Shown: piece after piece, positions 1 to 6,082 of the stretch
How positions within the stretch are numbered: position 1 is the first letter of the stretch
Layout of the letters: each line of letters starts with the position of its first letter
Source of the DNA: Actinomycetes bacterium
Lineage (GTDB): Bacteria; Actinomycetota; Actinomycetes; Propionibacteriales; Propionibacteriaceae
Length of the DNA: 8,695 nucleotides
Reading direction: 5' to 3'
NCBI GenBank assembly: GCA_023392635.1
Contig: JAEVYS010000001.1
Span: 1-8,695, forward strand
Translations under genes and position numbers: made by a program
The notes under the pieces: model-generated
The model's input: only the letters and a program-made list of their open reading frames with translations
What the model was told of the DNA's origin: nothing
Databases searched by the model: none

Positions 1-329
1 GTGTGGATCGAGGTGTCGAACGTGGCCACGCGCAGCCCGGGCGGGATCGCCACCGCCTGGATCCACTCACGGACGCCGACCGGTCCCGCGCCGGCCGCGC
101 CCTGCCGCTCCGCGTCGCGGCGGCTGCCGGCGTTCGGCAGGGACAAGGTGTGGGTGGGGGCGCCGACCACGAGCAGGTCGACGTCGCAGGGCAGCGCGTC
201 CGGGGCCTCGGATGCGTGCACCAGCCGCACCTCCTCGCGTCCACGCACCTCGGCGAGTCCCGCCCCGATCGCCTCCGCGATGGCCAGGGTGTTGCCGAAC
301 AGCGATTCGGTGACGATCAGGGCGGTCAT
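1..329 (-). CDS. flavodoxin-fold protein, C-terminus cut by window edge
   Basis: The visible 109 residues begin MTALIVTESLFGNT, with the FMN-phosphate loop of flavodoxins at residues 7-14 (T-E-S-L-F-G-N-T) straight after the first beta strand. A second strand and loop, VVGAPTHTLSLP at about 54-65, matches the flavodoxin region that packs against the isoalloxazine ring. The family carries FMN and acts as a small cytoplasmic electron carrier or quinone or thiol reductase; which of these applies cannot be read from the fragment. The ATG at 327-329 is chosen because the flavodoxin loop follows at the usual distance; upstream on the minus strand is a modest GGTGAGGG ribosome site. It lies 102 nt downstream of the alpha-glucosidase on the same strand, with a possible terminator hairpin between, so co-transcription is uncertain. 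Residues about 66-90 are Arg/Ala/Gly rich, probably a loop. The gene continues past position 1, so length is unknown. Confidence 0.85.
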   Translation of the reverse strand, partial: MTALIVTESLFGNTLAIAEAIGAGLAEVRGREEVRLVHASEAPDALPCDVDLLVVGAPTHTLSLPNAGSRRDAERQGAAGAGPVGVREWIQAVAIPPGLRVATFDTSIH

Positions 330-374
330 GGTGGCCCTCACCCTATGCGGACGCCGGGCCCGCCCCGGCCGCCA

Positions 375-432
375 ACCGCGGGCTGGATCCCGGGAGCGGA
401 CCCGGCGGCCCGACCCGCCGAGCGCCCGCGGT
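375..432 (-). terminator. possible GC-rich hairpin terminator after alpha-glucosidase
   Basis: A perfect 9-bp inverted repeat pairs 375-383 (ACCGCGGGC) with 424-432 (GCCCGCGGT). Its 40-nt interior holds a second 6-bp stem, 403-408 (CGGCGG) with 415-420 (CCGCCG). The outer arm touches the alpha-glucosidase stop codon. There is no T-run, which is common for actinobacterial terminators but also means chance pairing in GC-rich DNA cannot be excluded. Confidence 0.3.
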
Positions 433-2120
433 CAGCCGAGTTGCAGCCAGGCGGCGGTGTCGGTGGGCAGGGCACCGCCGGCGAGCGGGCCACTCGCCAC
501 CAGGACGGCTGCGCCGGCGGGAAGCGGGAGCGGTTCGGGGCCGAGGTTGACCCAGCAGCCGAAGCCCGGCTCCCGGGTGAAGGCGAGCGCATCCGCCCCC
601 GCATCGACCCAGGCGAGACTGCCGTCGCCGAGCGCCGGATGGGCGGCCCGGACGGCGAGAGCAGTGCGGTAGAGCTCCAGGCTGGAGGACGGGTCCCCGT
701 CCTGCGCGGCGGCGCTCACGTCGCCCCAGCCGACGGGTTGCGGCAGCCACGGAGCCTCGCCCCCGTCGGGACCGAACCCGTAGCTGGAGCCGTCGGACGT
801 CCACGGGATCGGAACCCGGCACCCGTCGCGCCCGACGTTGGTCCCGCCGGTGCCGGCGACCATCGGGTCCTGACGCGCGGCGAGCGGAATGTCCTCGACC
901 TCGGGCAGGCCCAGCTCCTCGCCCTCGTAGATGTAGGCGCCGCCGGGCAGAGCAAGGCTCAACAGCGCGGCCGCCCGGGCTCGACGGCGCCCGGCCTCGA
1001 GGTCGCTGGGCAGGGAGAGGTAGCCCTGCAGGGAGGGGAACCCGGCCTGCACCCGCTCCTGGGGACGGGCGTAGCGCGAGACCGGACGGCACACGTCGTG
1101 GTTGCCCAGGACCCAGGTGGCCGGGGCGCCCACCGCGGCGTGCGCAGCCAGCGTGGACGTGATCGTCGCGCGCAGGGGCTCGGCGAGCCACGGGGCCATG
1201 AGGAAGTTGAAGTTGAACGCGGTGTGGAGCTCGTCGGGACGCAGGTACGCGGTGAGCCGGTGGTCGCGGCCGACCCAGATCTCCCCGCAGAACACGCGTG
1301 GCCCGTCGTAGGCGTCGGCGACCTGCCGCCAGCTGCGGAAGATGTCGTGGACGCCCGGCTGGTCCCAGTGCGGGTGCTCGACCCCGTCGGGGGTGTCGTC
1401 GGGCAGCGGGAACGGCAGGCCGTTGATGTCGGCGAGCCCGCCGTCCTTCACCAGGCCGTGGGCGACGTCGATGCGGAAGCCGTCAACCCCCCGGTCGAAC
1501 CAGAACCGGAGGGTCTCGGTGAACTCCGCGTGGACGTCGGGGTGGTTCCAGTTGACGTCGGGCTGTTCGGGGGCGAACAGCCGCAGGTACCACTGGCCCG
1601 GACGGCCATCGGCCTCGACCACCCGCGTCCAGGCGGGTCCGCCGAACTCGCTCATCCAGTCGTTGGGCGGGAGGTCGCCGCCGGAGCCACGTCCGTCGCG
1701 GAAGACGAACCGGTCGCGTTCGGGGGAACCGGGGCCGGCGGCGAGGGCCGCCTGGAACCAGCGGTGCTGGTCGGAGGTGTGGTTGGGCACGATGTCGAGG
1801 ATCACCCGGATGCCGGCCGCGTGCGCCTCGGCGATCAGCGCCACCGCGTCCGCCATGGTGCCGAAGACCGGCTCGATCGCGCGGTAGTCGGAGACGTCGT
1901 AGCCGGCGTCCTTCATCGGCGAGGGGTACCAGGGGTTGATCCAGATCGCGTCGACACCGAGCCCGGCGAGGTAGCCGAGCCGGGCCCGGATGCCGTTGAT
2001 GTCGCCGACGCCGTCGCCGTTGCTGTCGGCGAAGCTGCGCGGATAGATCTGGTACACCACGGCGTGGCGCCACCAGTCGAGATCGACGGCCTCGGACGCC
2101 GGGCTGGGCAACGCTGTCAT
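432..2120 (-). CDS. GH13 alpha-glucosidase (oligo-1,6-glucosidase type)
   Basis: A 562-residue cytoplasmic glycoside hydrolase that should release glucose from the non-reducing ends of short alpha-glucosides (maltose, isomaltose or related oligosaccharides). All GH13 conserved regions are present: region I DIVPNH at 109-114; region II GFRIDV with the nucleophile Asp218; region III GEIW with the acid/base Glu280; region IV GNHD with His341 and Asp342. The QPDVN motif at 186-190 and the Asp-rich metal loop DSNGDGVGD at 32-40 mark the oligo-1,6-glucosidase/alpha-glucosidase group rather than extracellular alpha-amylases. There is no signal peptide, and the length is normal for the family; residues about 495-562 form the C-terminal beta domain. 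The ATG at 2118-2120 is preceded by GAGGGGAAGC, a good ribosome site; the 86-residue upstream extension of the open frame is low-complexity and overlaps the operator and the divergent gene. It is transcribed away from an adjacent lacI-type gene. Exact substrate is not resolvable; trehalose or sucrose activity is possible. Confidence 0.95.
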   Translation of the reverse strand: MTALPSPASEAVDLDWWRHAVVYQIYPRSFADSNGDGVGDINGIRARLGYLAGLGVDAIWINPWYPSPMKDAGYDVSDYRAIEPVFGTMADAVALIAEAHAAGIRVILDIVPNHTSDQHRWFQAALAAGPGSPERDRFVFRDGRGSGGDLPPNDWMSEFGGPAWTRVVEADGRPGQWYLRLFAPEQPDVNWNHPDVHAEFTETLRFWFDRGVDGFRIDVAHGLVKDGGLADINGLPFPLPDDTPDGVEHPHWDQPGVHDIFRSWRQVADAYDGPRVFCGEIWVGRDHRLTAYLRPDELHTAFNFNFLMAPWLAEPLRATITSTLAAHAAVGAPATWVLGNHDVCRPVSRYARPQERVQAGFPSLQGYLSLPSDLEAGRRRARAAALLSLALPGGAYIYEGEELGLPEVEDIPLAARQDPMVAGTGGTNVGRDGCRVPIPWTSDGSSYGFGPDGGEAPWLPQPVGWGDVSAAAQDGDPSSSLELYRTALAVRAAHPALGDGSLAWVDAGADALAFTREPGFGCWVNLGPEPLPLPAGAAVLVASGPLAGGALPTDTAAWLQLG

Positions 2121-2129
2121 GCTTCCCCT

Positions 2130-2160
2130 CTTTACCGATACAGATCCTGTACCGGTAAAG
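2130..2160. promoter_or_regulatory. LacI-type operator, inverted pair in divergent promoter region
   Basis: The left arm 2130-2143 (CTTTACCGATACAG) and right arm 2147-2160 (CTGTACCGGTAAAG) are inverted repeats matching at 13 of 14 positions around a 3-nt ATC spacer. Each arm is itself a CG-centred near-palindrome (TACCGATA at 2133-2140 and TACCGGTA at 2150-2157), the core form LacI-family proteins recognise. The two centres are 17 bp apart, so the site may bind two dimers or one dimer on the long palindrome. It sits 10 nt before the alpha-glucosidase start and about 55 nt before the lacI-type start, placed to repress both. TTTACC and TAAAGA elements within the arms could double as weak promoter hexamers in either direction; that is inference. 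Confidence 0.75.
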
Positions 2161-2215
2161 ATAGACTGTGACCCGGAACGCCCGCAAGCCCGCGGGCGCA
2201 GGGAAGGGGGACGTG

Positions 2216-3277
2216 GTGGCGAGGGTGACCTTGCAATCGATCGCCGATCGCCTGGGCGTGAGCCGCATGACGGTGTCGAACGCGTTCTCCCGTCCCGACC
2301 AGCTCTCCGGCGTCCTCCGCGAGCGGATCCTCGCCGAGGCCGCGGCGCTGGGCTACCTCGGTCCCGACCCGTCCGCACGCTCGCTGGCCACCGGCACGAC
2401 GGGGACGCTCGGCATCCTGTGGGCGAGCGAGTTCCGGTACGCGCTCACCGATGAGGTGAGCGCCCGCTTCCTCGGGGCGGTCGCCGACGAGCTCGCGCCC
2501 AGCGGTCTCGCGCTCACGCTGGTGCCGGCCACGGTGGACGGGCCGGTGATCCCCGCCCGGGACGTGGCCATGGACGGTGCGATCGCCTACTCCTGCGACC
2601 CCGGGTTGCCGGCCCTGGACTGGCTGCAGCGCCGTGGGCTGCCGCTGGTCTACGTGGACATGCCGGCGCCCAAGGGGCAGGTGTCCATCACGATCGACGA
2701 CCGCGCCGGCGCGCGTGCCGCCGCGCAGCACCTGGTGGACCTGGGGCATCGCAGGGTGGCGTTGCTCACCTCCGGTTACGGAACGGAGCCGGGGGTGGTG
2801 GCCGGCCCGCCAGCCGCCCCTCCCACCCGTCTCCGCGTCCTCTCCGAGCGCTTCGCGGGCTGGCTCGACGCGCTCGTGCCCGCCGGGATCACGCCCGTCA
2901 TCGTCAACCAGCCCCACGACTACTCGGCGGAGCCGCTCGCCGCCGCCCGCCTGCTCGCGCACGCCGATCGCCCCACGGCCGTGCTGTGCCTCACCGACGT
3001 GCTGGCGCTCTCGGTGCTGTCCGCGGCGTCGGACGCAGGCCTTCGGGTGCCGGAGGATGTGGCCGTGGTCGGCTTCGACGACCATCCACTGGCACTGCGC
3101 ACCCGTCCGACGCTCACCACGGTCCGCCAGGACGTCGACGCGAAGGGCAGGGCTGCGGCCAGGGCCCTGTGGAGCCTGGTCGCCGGCCGCGCGGACGCCA
3201 CCCTGTCGCGTCCGCGCAGCCGGCGGCTGCCGGTCCAGCTGGAGGTGCGCGGGAGCACCCTCGGGGGGCTCAGCTGA
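2216..3277 (+). CDS. LacI-family transcriptional repressor
   Basis: A 353-residue DNA-binding regulator. The N-terminal LacI helix-turn-helix spans about residues 5-24 (TLQSIADRLGVSRMTVSNAF), with the hinge-helix segment PSARSLATG at 52-60. The rest is a periplasmic-binding-protein-like ligand domain; the typical late motifs VPEDVAVVGFDD (278-289) and PTLTTVRQD (298-306) are present. Start choice: GTG at 2216 follows GGGAAGGGGG (2201-2210) at good spacing and places the helix-turn-helix at the usual distance. GTG at 2213 is almost as good, and GTG at 2168 would add a basic 16-residue tail. It is divergent from the alpha-glucosidase with an operator-like inverted repeat between, so it most likely represses that gene and itself until a sugar ligand binds. 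A loop at about 190-204, rich in Gly, Pro and Ala, interrupts the ligand domain. The ligand is unknown; glucose, maltose or another alpha-glucoside is inference from the neighbour. Confidence 0.94.
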   Translation: MARVTLQSIADRLGVSRMTVSNAFSRPDQLSGVLRERILAEAAALGYLGPDPSARSLATGTTGTLGILWASEFRYALTDEVSARFLGAVADELAPSGLALTLVPATVDGPVIPARDVAMDGAIAYSCDPGLPALDWLQRRGLPLVYVDMPAPKGQVSITIDDRAGARAAAQHLVDLGHRRVALLTSGYGTEPGVVAGPPAAPPTRLRVLSERFAGWLDALVPAGITPVIVNQPHDYSAEPLAAARLLAHADRPTAVLCLTDVLALSVLSAASDAGLRVPEDVAVVGFDDHPLALRTRPTLTTVRQDVDAKGRAAARALWSLVAGRADATLSRPRSRRLPVQLEVRGSTLGGLS

Positions 3278-3284
3278 ACCTTGT

Positions 3285-3325
3285 GGCCGGTCGCCGAACG
3301 GGCGGGAGTGTTCGTGCGACCGGCC
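3285..3325. terminator. bidirectional hairpin terminator between convergent genes
   Basis: A perfect 10-bp stem pairs 3285-3294 (GGCCGGTCGC) with 3316-3325 (GCGACCGGCC). It continues, after one bulged base at 3315, as a 5-bp stem of 3295-3299 (CGAAC) with 3310-3314 (GTTCG), closing on a 10-nt loop. It fills most of the 60-nt gap between the convergent stops at 3277 and 3338. No T-tract follows on either strand, as is usual for high-GC actinobacteria. Position and stem strength support termination of both flanking transcripts. Confidence 0.7.
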
Positions 3326-3337
3326 CGGCCCAGGAGG

Positions 3338-4120
3338 TCAGCGGGGGGTACCGAAGTCCTGGGTCCAGTAGCTGCCGTAGTAGCCGCCCGCGGCGAAGCC
3401 GACTCCGAGCTCGGTGTAGCCGCGCCTCATGATGTTCTTGCAGTGCCCCGGGCTCTTCAGCCACGCCTTCACCACCGAGCTCGGCGTGCGGTAGCCGGCT
3501 GCGATGTTCTCCCCCGCCGAGGAGTACCGGTAGCCCGCTTCCTTCATCCGGTCGAAGGGGGAGTCACCGTTGCGGGACGCGTGGCTGAAGTAATTGTGGG
3601 CGGCCATGTCCCTGCTGTGGGCCGCCGCCACCCTGGCCAGCTTCGCATCGGCGCGCAGCGCGGGCACGGCCTTGTAGGTGGTGGAACCGCACTTGCGCTT
3701 GGTCGAGCGCGCGTCGTTGACGAGGCGGAGGACCTCGTCCTCCAGGGTGCGGACGACGAACGTGCCCGCCGTCGTGGTGCCCGCCGCAGTGGTGACGGCG
3801 AGCTGGTGGGTGCCGGCCTCGAGGACGGGGCTGATCGCGCTGATCGTGGTGTCGGACGTGACGGTGAACCTCGTGGCCGCGACCGCGCCGAAGGCCACGG
3901 CGGTCGCGCCGGTGAAGTGGGCTCCGCTGATCGTCACCACGGCGCCGCCCGGGACGAGGCCTGCGGCGGGGGAGACGCGCGAGATGGTCGCCGCGACGAC
4001 GGGGTCGGGCGTGACGGCATCGTCGGCGAGCGCCGGGCTGTTCGGGGTGCTCAACGTGGCCACCAGGGTCAGGGTCACGAAGGCGAGCGCGCGGGCGCGC
4101 AAAGTACGGCAGGTGTGCAT
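3338..4120 (-). CDS. secreted IPT/TIG plus CAP (SCP/YkwD-like) domain protein
   Basis: A 260-residue exported protein. Residues 1-32 form a signal peptide: a basic start (RTLRARA), a hydrophobic core and a probable cleavage after Ala-Leu-Ala at 30-32. Residues about 46-123 fit an IPT/TIG immunoglobulin-like domain (ISRVSPAAGLVPGG, VTISGAHFTGATAVAFG, LAVTTAAGTTTAGTFVV). Residues about 127-258 are a CAP domain: AAHSRDMAAHNYFSH (166-180), GENIA (203-207), AWLKSPGHCKNIM (219-231) and GVGFA...YWTQDFG. The CAP cavity residues His168, Glu204 and His226 are present. Cys144 and Cys227 could form a disulfide outside the cell. Bacterial CAP proteins of this type act at the cell surface, but their biochemical activity is poorly defined. 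ATG 4120 is chosen because the signal peptide starts there and AGAGG lies 10 nt upstream on the minus strand. It converges on the LacI gene and diverges from the phosphatase gene. Confidence 0.9.
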   Translation of the reverse strand: MHTCRTLRARALAFVTLTLVATLSTPNSPALADDAVTPDPVVAATISRVSPAAGLVPGGAVVTISGAHFTGATAVAFGAVAATRFTVTSDTTISAISPVLEAGTHQLAVTTAAGTTTAGTFVVRTLEDEVLRLVNDARSTKRKCGSTTYKAVPALRADAKLARVAAAHSRDMAAHNYFSHASRNGDSPFDRMKEAGYRYSSAGENIAAGYRTPSSVVKAWLKSPGHCKNIMRRGYTELGVGFAAGGYYGSYWTQDFGTPR

Positions 4121-4295
4121 GGCGGTGCATCCTCTGGGGTGTTCAGTTATCCGTCGCCAGGGCGACAGGTACCCTCCCGTACGGCTCCTACTATGCCGGA
4201 GAGGGCGTCGCGGCACATGTTCCCCAAAGGGTGACACCGCCGTGGCTGGAGCCGCCGGTGTCGTGCGAACGGGCCTGCCAGAGGCACAATGAGGC
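4121..4295. promoter_or_regulatory. divergent intergenic region with inverted repeats
   Basis: These 175 nt separate the divergent CAP-domain and phosphatase genes and must hold at least one promoter. Visible structure: the inverted repeat GTCGCC-AG-GGCGAC at 4153-4166; the 8-bp palindrome CCGTACGG at 4177-4184; and a 7-bp inverted repeat GACACCG (4233-4239)/CGGTGTC (4256-4262) enclosing a smaller GGCT/AGCC stem. Possible -10 elements are GATAAC on the minus strand (4146-4151) and TACTAT on the plus strand (4189-4194), but neither has a convincing -35. No coding sequence is supported here. Confidence 0.45.
4285..4290 (+). promoter_or_regulatory. possible -10 element for leaderless phosphatase mRNA
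   Basis: CACAAT matches four of six bases of the -10 consensus and ends 5 nt before the ATG at 4296. The start codon has no well-spaced ribosome site: GAGG at 4281-4284 is too far and GAGG at 4291-4294 too near. This pattern suits leaderless transcription, which is common in actinobacteria. No clear -35 is seen, so the call is weak. Confidence 0.3.
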
Positions 4296-5276
4296 ATGGC
4301 CGCCGCGTCCCGTCCCGCAGCTGGTGACACCCCGGCCCTGCCCGTGCTCAGCCTCGCGAATGCCAACTTCGTGACCGACCGGCTGGCCGTGGGCGGCGAC
4401 CTCTCACCCAACTTCGCGCGGGCACGCCGCCAGCTCGACGAACTGGTGTCGGCCGGCATCACGCACATCGTCGACCTCCGCGAGGAGTGGAGCGACGAGA
4501 CGCTCGTCGCCACCTGGGCGCCACAGGTGCGCTACCTGCAGCACCGAGTGGCGGACGCGGGCCAGCGGATCGGGCCCGAGTGGTTCACCGAACTGTCGAG
4601 CTGGGTGTCGGAAGCCCTCGAGGACCCGGCCGCCAAGGTGCTGGTGCACTGCCACATGGGGGTGAACCGGGCACCCTCGGCGATGCTGGCCCTGCTGCTG
4701 GCGCAGGGGCGGGGCCTTCGCCCGTCGCTGGACCTGATCCGGCGGGCGCGACCGGTCGCGGTGATCGACTACGCCGGCAGCGCGCTCGAGTGGCACCTCG
4801 CCCGCACGGGAGCCGACGCCCGTGCCCGGCGCAACGCGCGTCGGACGCTGGCGCGCTGGCGCACCGCCAACCACCTCGACGTCGTGCAGGTCATCCGGGC
4901 GATCCGCAGCACCGAGCAGCCGGGGAACCGCTGGCTGGTTCGCCTCGGGCCGCAGGACCCGGATGCACTCGCGGCCGTCCTCGCCGAGGCGGGCGACGTG
5001 GCGGTCGGGCTCTCCATGGACCTCGATCCGGACGAGCTCAGCCAGCTCGACGAGGTGTTGCTGCTCACCGCGGACGGGCTGGTGGGCCGCTCCCTGGTGG
5101 TGGGCCCGATCCAGGCGGCCGAGCCGCACGCCCTGCTGCTGCCGGTGCTGGTGACGAACCTCTTCGACGCCGTGCCGCTGTCCCTTCCCGGACCGGTCGT
5201 GGACTGGCTCGAGGCGACCGGGCCCAATCCCCGACTGCTCGGTGAGGAGGAGGGCGGCCTGCTCACCCTGAGGTGA
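4296..5276 (+). CDS. dual-specificity-type protein phosphatase with extra C-terminal domain
   Basis: A 326-residue cytoplasmic protein. Residues about 22-172 form a cysteine-based phosphatase domain of the dual-specificity/tyrosine class. The P-loop is VHCHMGVNRAPSAM (117-130), with nucleophile Cys119 and phosphate-binding Arg125 in the C-X5-R arrangement. Asp87, 32 residues before the cysteine, is at the distance expected for the general acid. The following Ser/Ala-rich helix and the LDLIRRARP segment (145-153) also fit the family. Such enzymes remove phosphate from protein Tyr/Ser/Thr or from small phosphorylated molecules; the substrate here is unknown. Residues about 173-326 follow a basic linker (RARRNARRTLARWR) and form an alternating strand/helix region I do not recognise. 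No signal peptide or membrane segment is seen. ATG 4296 is the only start giving the full fold. A HEAT-like gene follows 46 nt downstream on the same strand. Confidence 0.85.
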   Translation: MAAASRPAAGDTPALPVLSLANANFVTDRLAVGGDLSPNFARARRQLDELVSAGITHIVDLREEWSDETLVATWAPQVRYLQHRVADAGQRIGPEWFTELSSWVSEALEDPAAKVLVHCHMGVNRAPSAMLALLLAQGRGLRPSLDLIRRARPVAVIDYAGSALEWHLARTGADARARRNARRTLARWRTANHLDVVQVIRAIRSTEQPGNRWLVRLGPQDPDALAAVLAEAGDVAVGLSMDLDPDELSQLDEVLLLTADGLVGRSLVVGPIQAAEPHALLLPVLVTNLFDAVPLSLPGPVVDWLEATGPNPRLLGEEEGGLLTLR

Positions 5277-5309
5277 GCCGTTCACGCCCGCCGCCACTCG
5301 GCGCCGTGG

Positions 5310-5315
5310 CAGATT
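5310..5315 (+). promoter_or_regulatory. possible -10 element for leaderless HEAT-like gene
   Basis: CAGATT shares the A, A and T at positions 2, 4 and 6 of the -10 consensus and ends 7 nt before the GTG at 5323, the spacing seen at leaderless actinobacterial starts. No ribosome site precedes the GTG. A short hairpin (GCCAC 5293-5297 with GTGGC 5306-5310) overlaps its first base. No convincing -35 is visible. Confidence 0.3.
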
Positions 5316-5322
5316 GGTCGCC

Positions 5323-6021
5323 GTGCCGAAACCGGATCCCGACCTTCCCGAACGCCTGTCGGCGGACTACGACGACGTGGTCGCCTACCTGAGGGCGAAC
5401 TCGGGCCTGCCGGGGCCCAGGGCCAACCTCGAACTGCTGGCGGCCGCCGGTGCCCTGCTGTCGCCAGACCACGCCGAGCGGCTGCGTGCGGAGCCTGAGG
5501 AGTACCTCCGTTGCTGCGGGGTGGTCGCCCTCGCCGGGGCGTTCGCCGCGGACCCCGGTGCCGTCGTGCTCCTGCTCACGCGGGCCGCGGCGGACGACTC
5601 GTGGCGGGTCCGGGAGGCCGTGGCGATGGCGGCCCAGCGCATCGGTGACGACGACCTCCCCGCGCTGCTCACCCTCGTGCACGCCTGGTGCGACCACCCG
5701 GACCCGCTGGTCCAGCGGGCAGCGGTGGCGTCCATCTGCGAGCCGAGGCTGCTGCGCCGACCGGCCGGGGCCGCAGCGGCGCTCTCGGCCTGCGCCCGGG
5801 TGACCGCGAACCTCCTCCAACTTCCCCGGCATCGGCGCTCGCGGCCGGATGCCCGGACCCTGCGGCAGGCCCTCGGGTACTGCTGGAGCGTCGCGGTGGC
5901 GGCCGACCCGGTGCGCGGGCTGCCGCCGTTCCTCGCCCTCGATCCGAGCGACCCCGATCTGGGCTGGATCGTGCGGACCAACCTCTCGAAGGCCCGCCTG
6001 AAGAGGCTCCTTCCTGCCTGA
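5323..6021 (+). CDS. HEAT-repeat-like protein of unknown function
   Basis: A 232-residue soluble protein made almost wholly of short Ala/Leu-rich helices. Three stretches look like HEAT-type helix pairs: DDSWRVREAVAMAAQRIGD (91-109) with the diagnostic V-R and A-x-x-A spacing; HPDPLVQRAAVASICEPRLL (125-144); and DPDLGWIVRTNLSKARLKRL (210-229). HEAT repeats form curved scaffolds that bind proteins or nucleic acids; no catalytic motif is visible. Cysteines at 64, 65, 123, 139, 157 and 187 are more than its neighbours carry, but do not form a clear metal site. The basic segment RHRRSRPDAR (169-178) could touch nucleic acid or a phosphorylated partner. Start: GTG 5323 gives an N-terminus MPKPDPDLPERL; TTG 5314 would add three residues; neither has a ribosome site. 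It lies 46 nt after the phosphatase gene and 61 nt before the phosphotransferase gene, all on one strand. Confidence 0.72.
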   Translation: MPKPDPDLPERLSADYDDVVAYLRANSGLPGPRANLELLAAAGALLSPDHAERLRAEPEEYLRCCGVVALAGAFAADPGAVVLLLTRAAADDSWRVREAVAMAAQRIGDDDLPALLTLVHAWCDHPDPLVQRAAVASICEPRLLRRPAGAAAALSACARVTANLLQLPRHRRSRPDARTLRQALGYCWSVAVAADPVRGLPPFLALDPSDPDLGWIVRTNLSKARLKRLLPA

Positions 6022-6038
6022 AGCGCTCGCCGCCGCCC

Positions 6039-6044
6039 TACGAT
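6039..6044 (+). promoter_or_regulatory. possible -10 element upstream of phosphotransferase gene
   Basis: TACGAT fits the TAnnnT form of a -10 element and lies 38 nt before the ATG at 6083, leaving room for a leader with the ribosome site AGGAG at 6072-6076. The region 15-18 nt upstream (near CTGAAG at 6018-6023) is a poor -35. If real, the gene would have its own promoter rather than depend on the phosphatase transcript. Confidence 0.25.
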
Positions 6045-6082
6045 GCGAGGTGGTCGTGCACCGTCGCGGGTAGGAGTGGAAG

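Noticed and set aside
3..2171. A 722-codon plus-strand open frame opposite the alpha-glucosidase
   Set aside because: Its protein is Gly/Val/Arg/Asp-rich with no recognisable domain. It mirrors the codons of the minus-strand GH13 gene, whose catalytic motifs are all intact; this is a GC-bias artefact.
2132..3085. Minus-strand open frame of 317 codons across the LacI gene
   Set aside because: No domain or credible ribosome site, and it overlaps a well-supported LacI reading frame and the operator.
3564..4130. Alternative minus-strand start ATG at 4130 near the CAP gene
   Set aside because: It is in a different frame (Arg/His/Pro-rich shadow); only the ATG at 4120 leads into the signal peptide, IPT/TIG and CAP domains.
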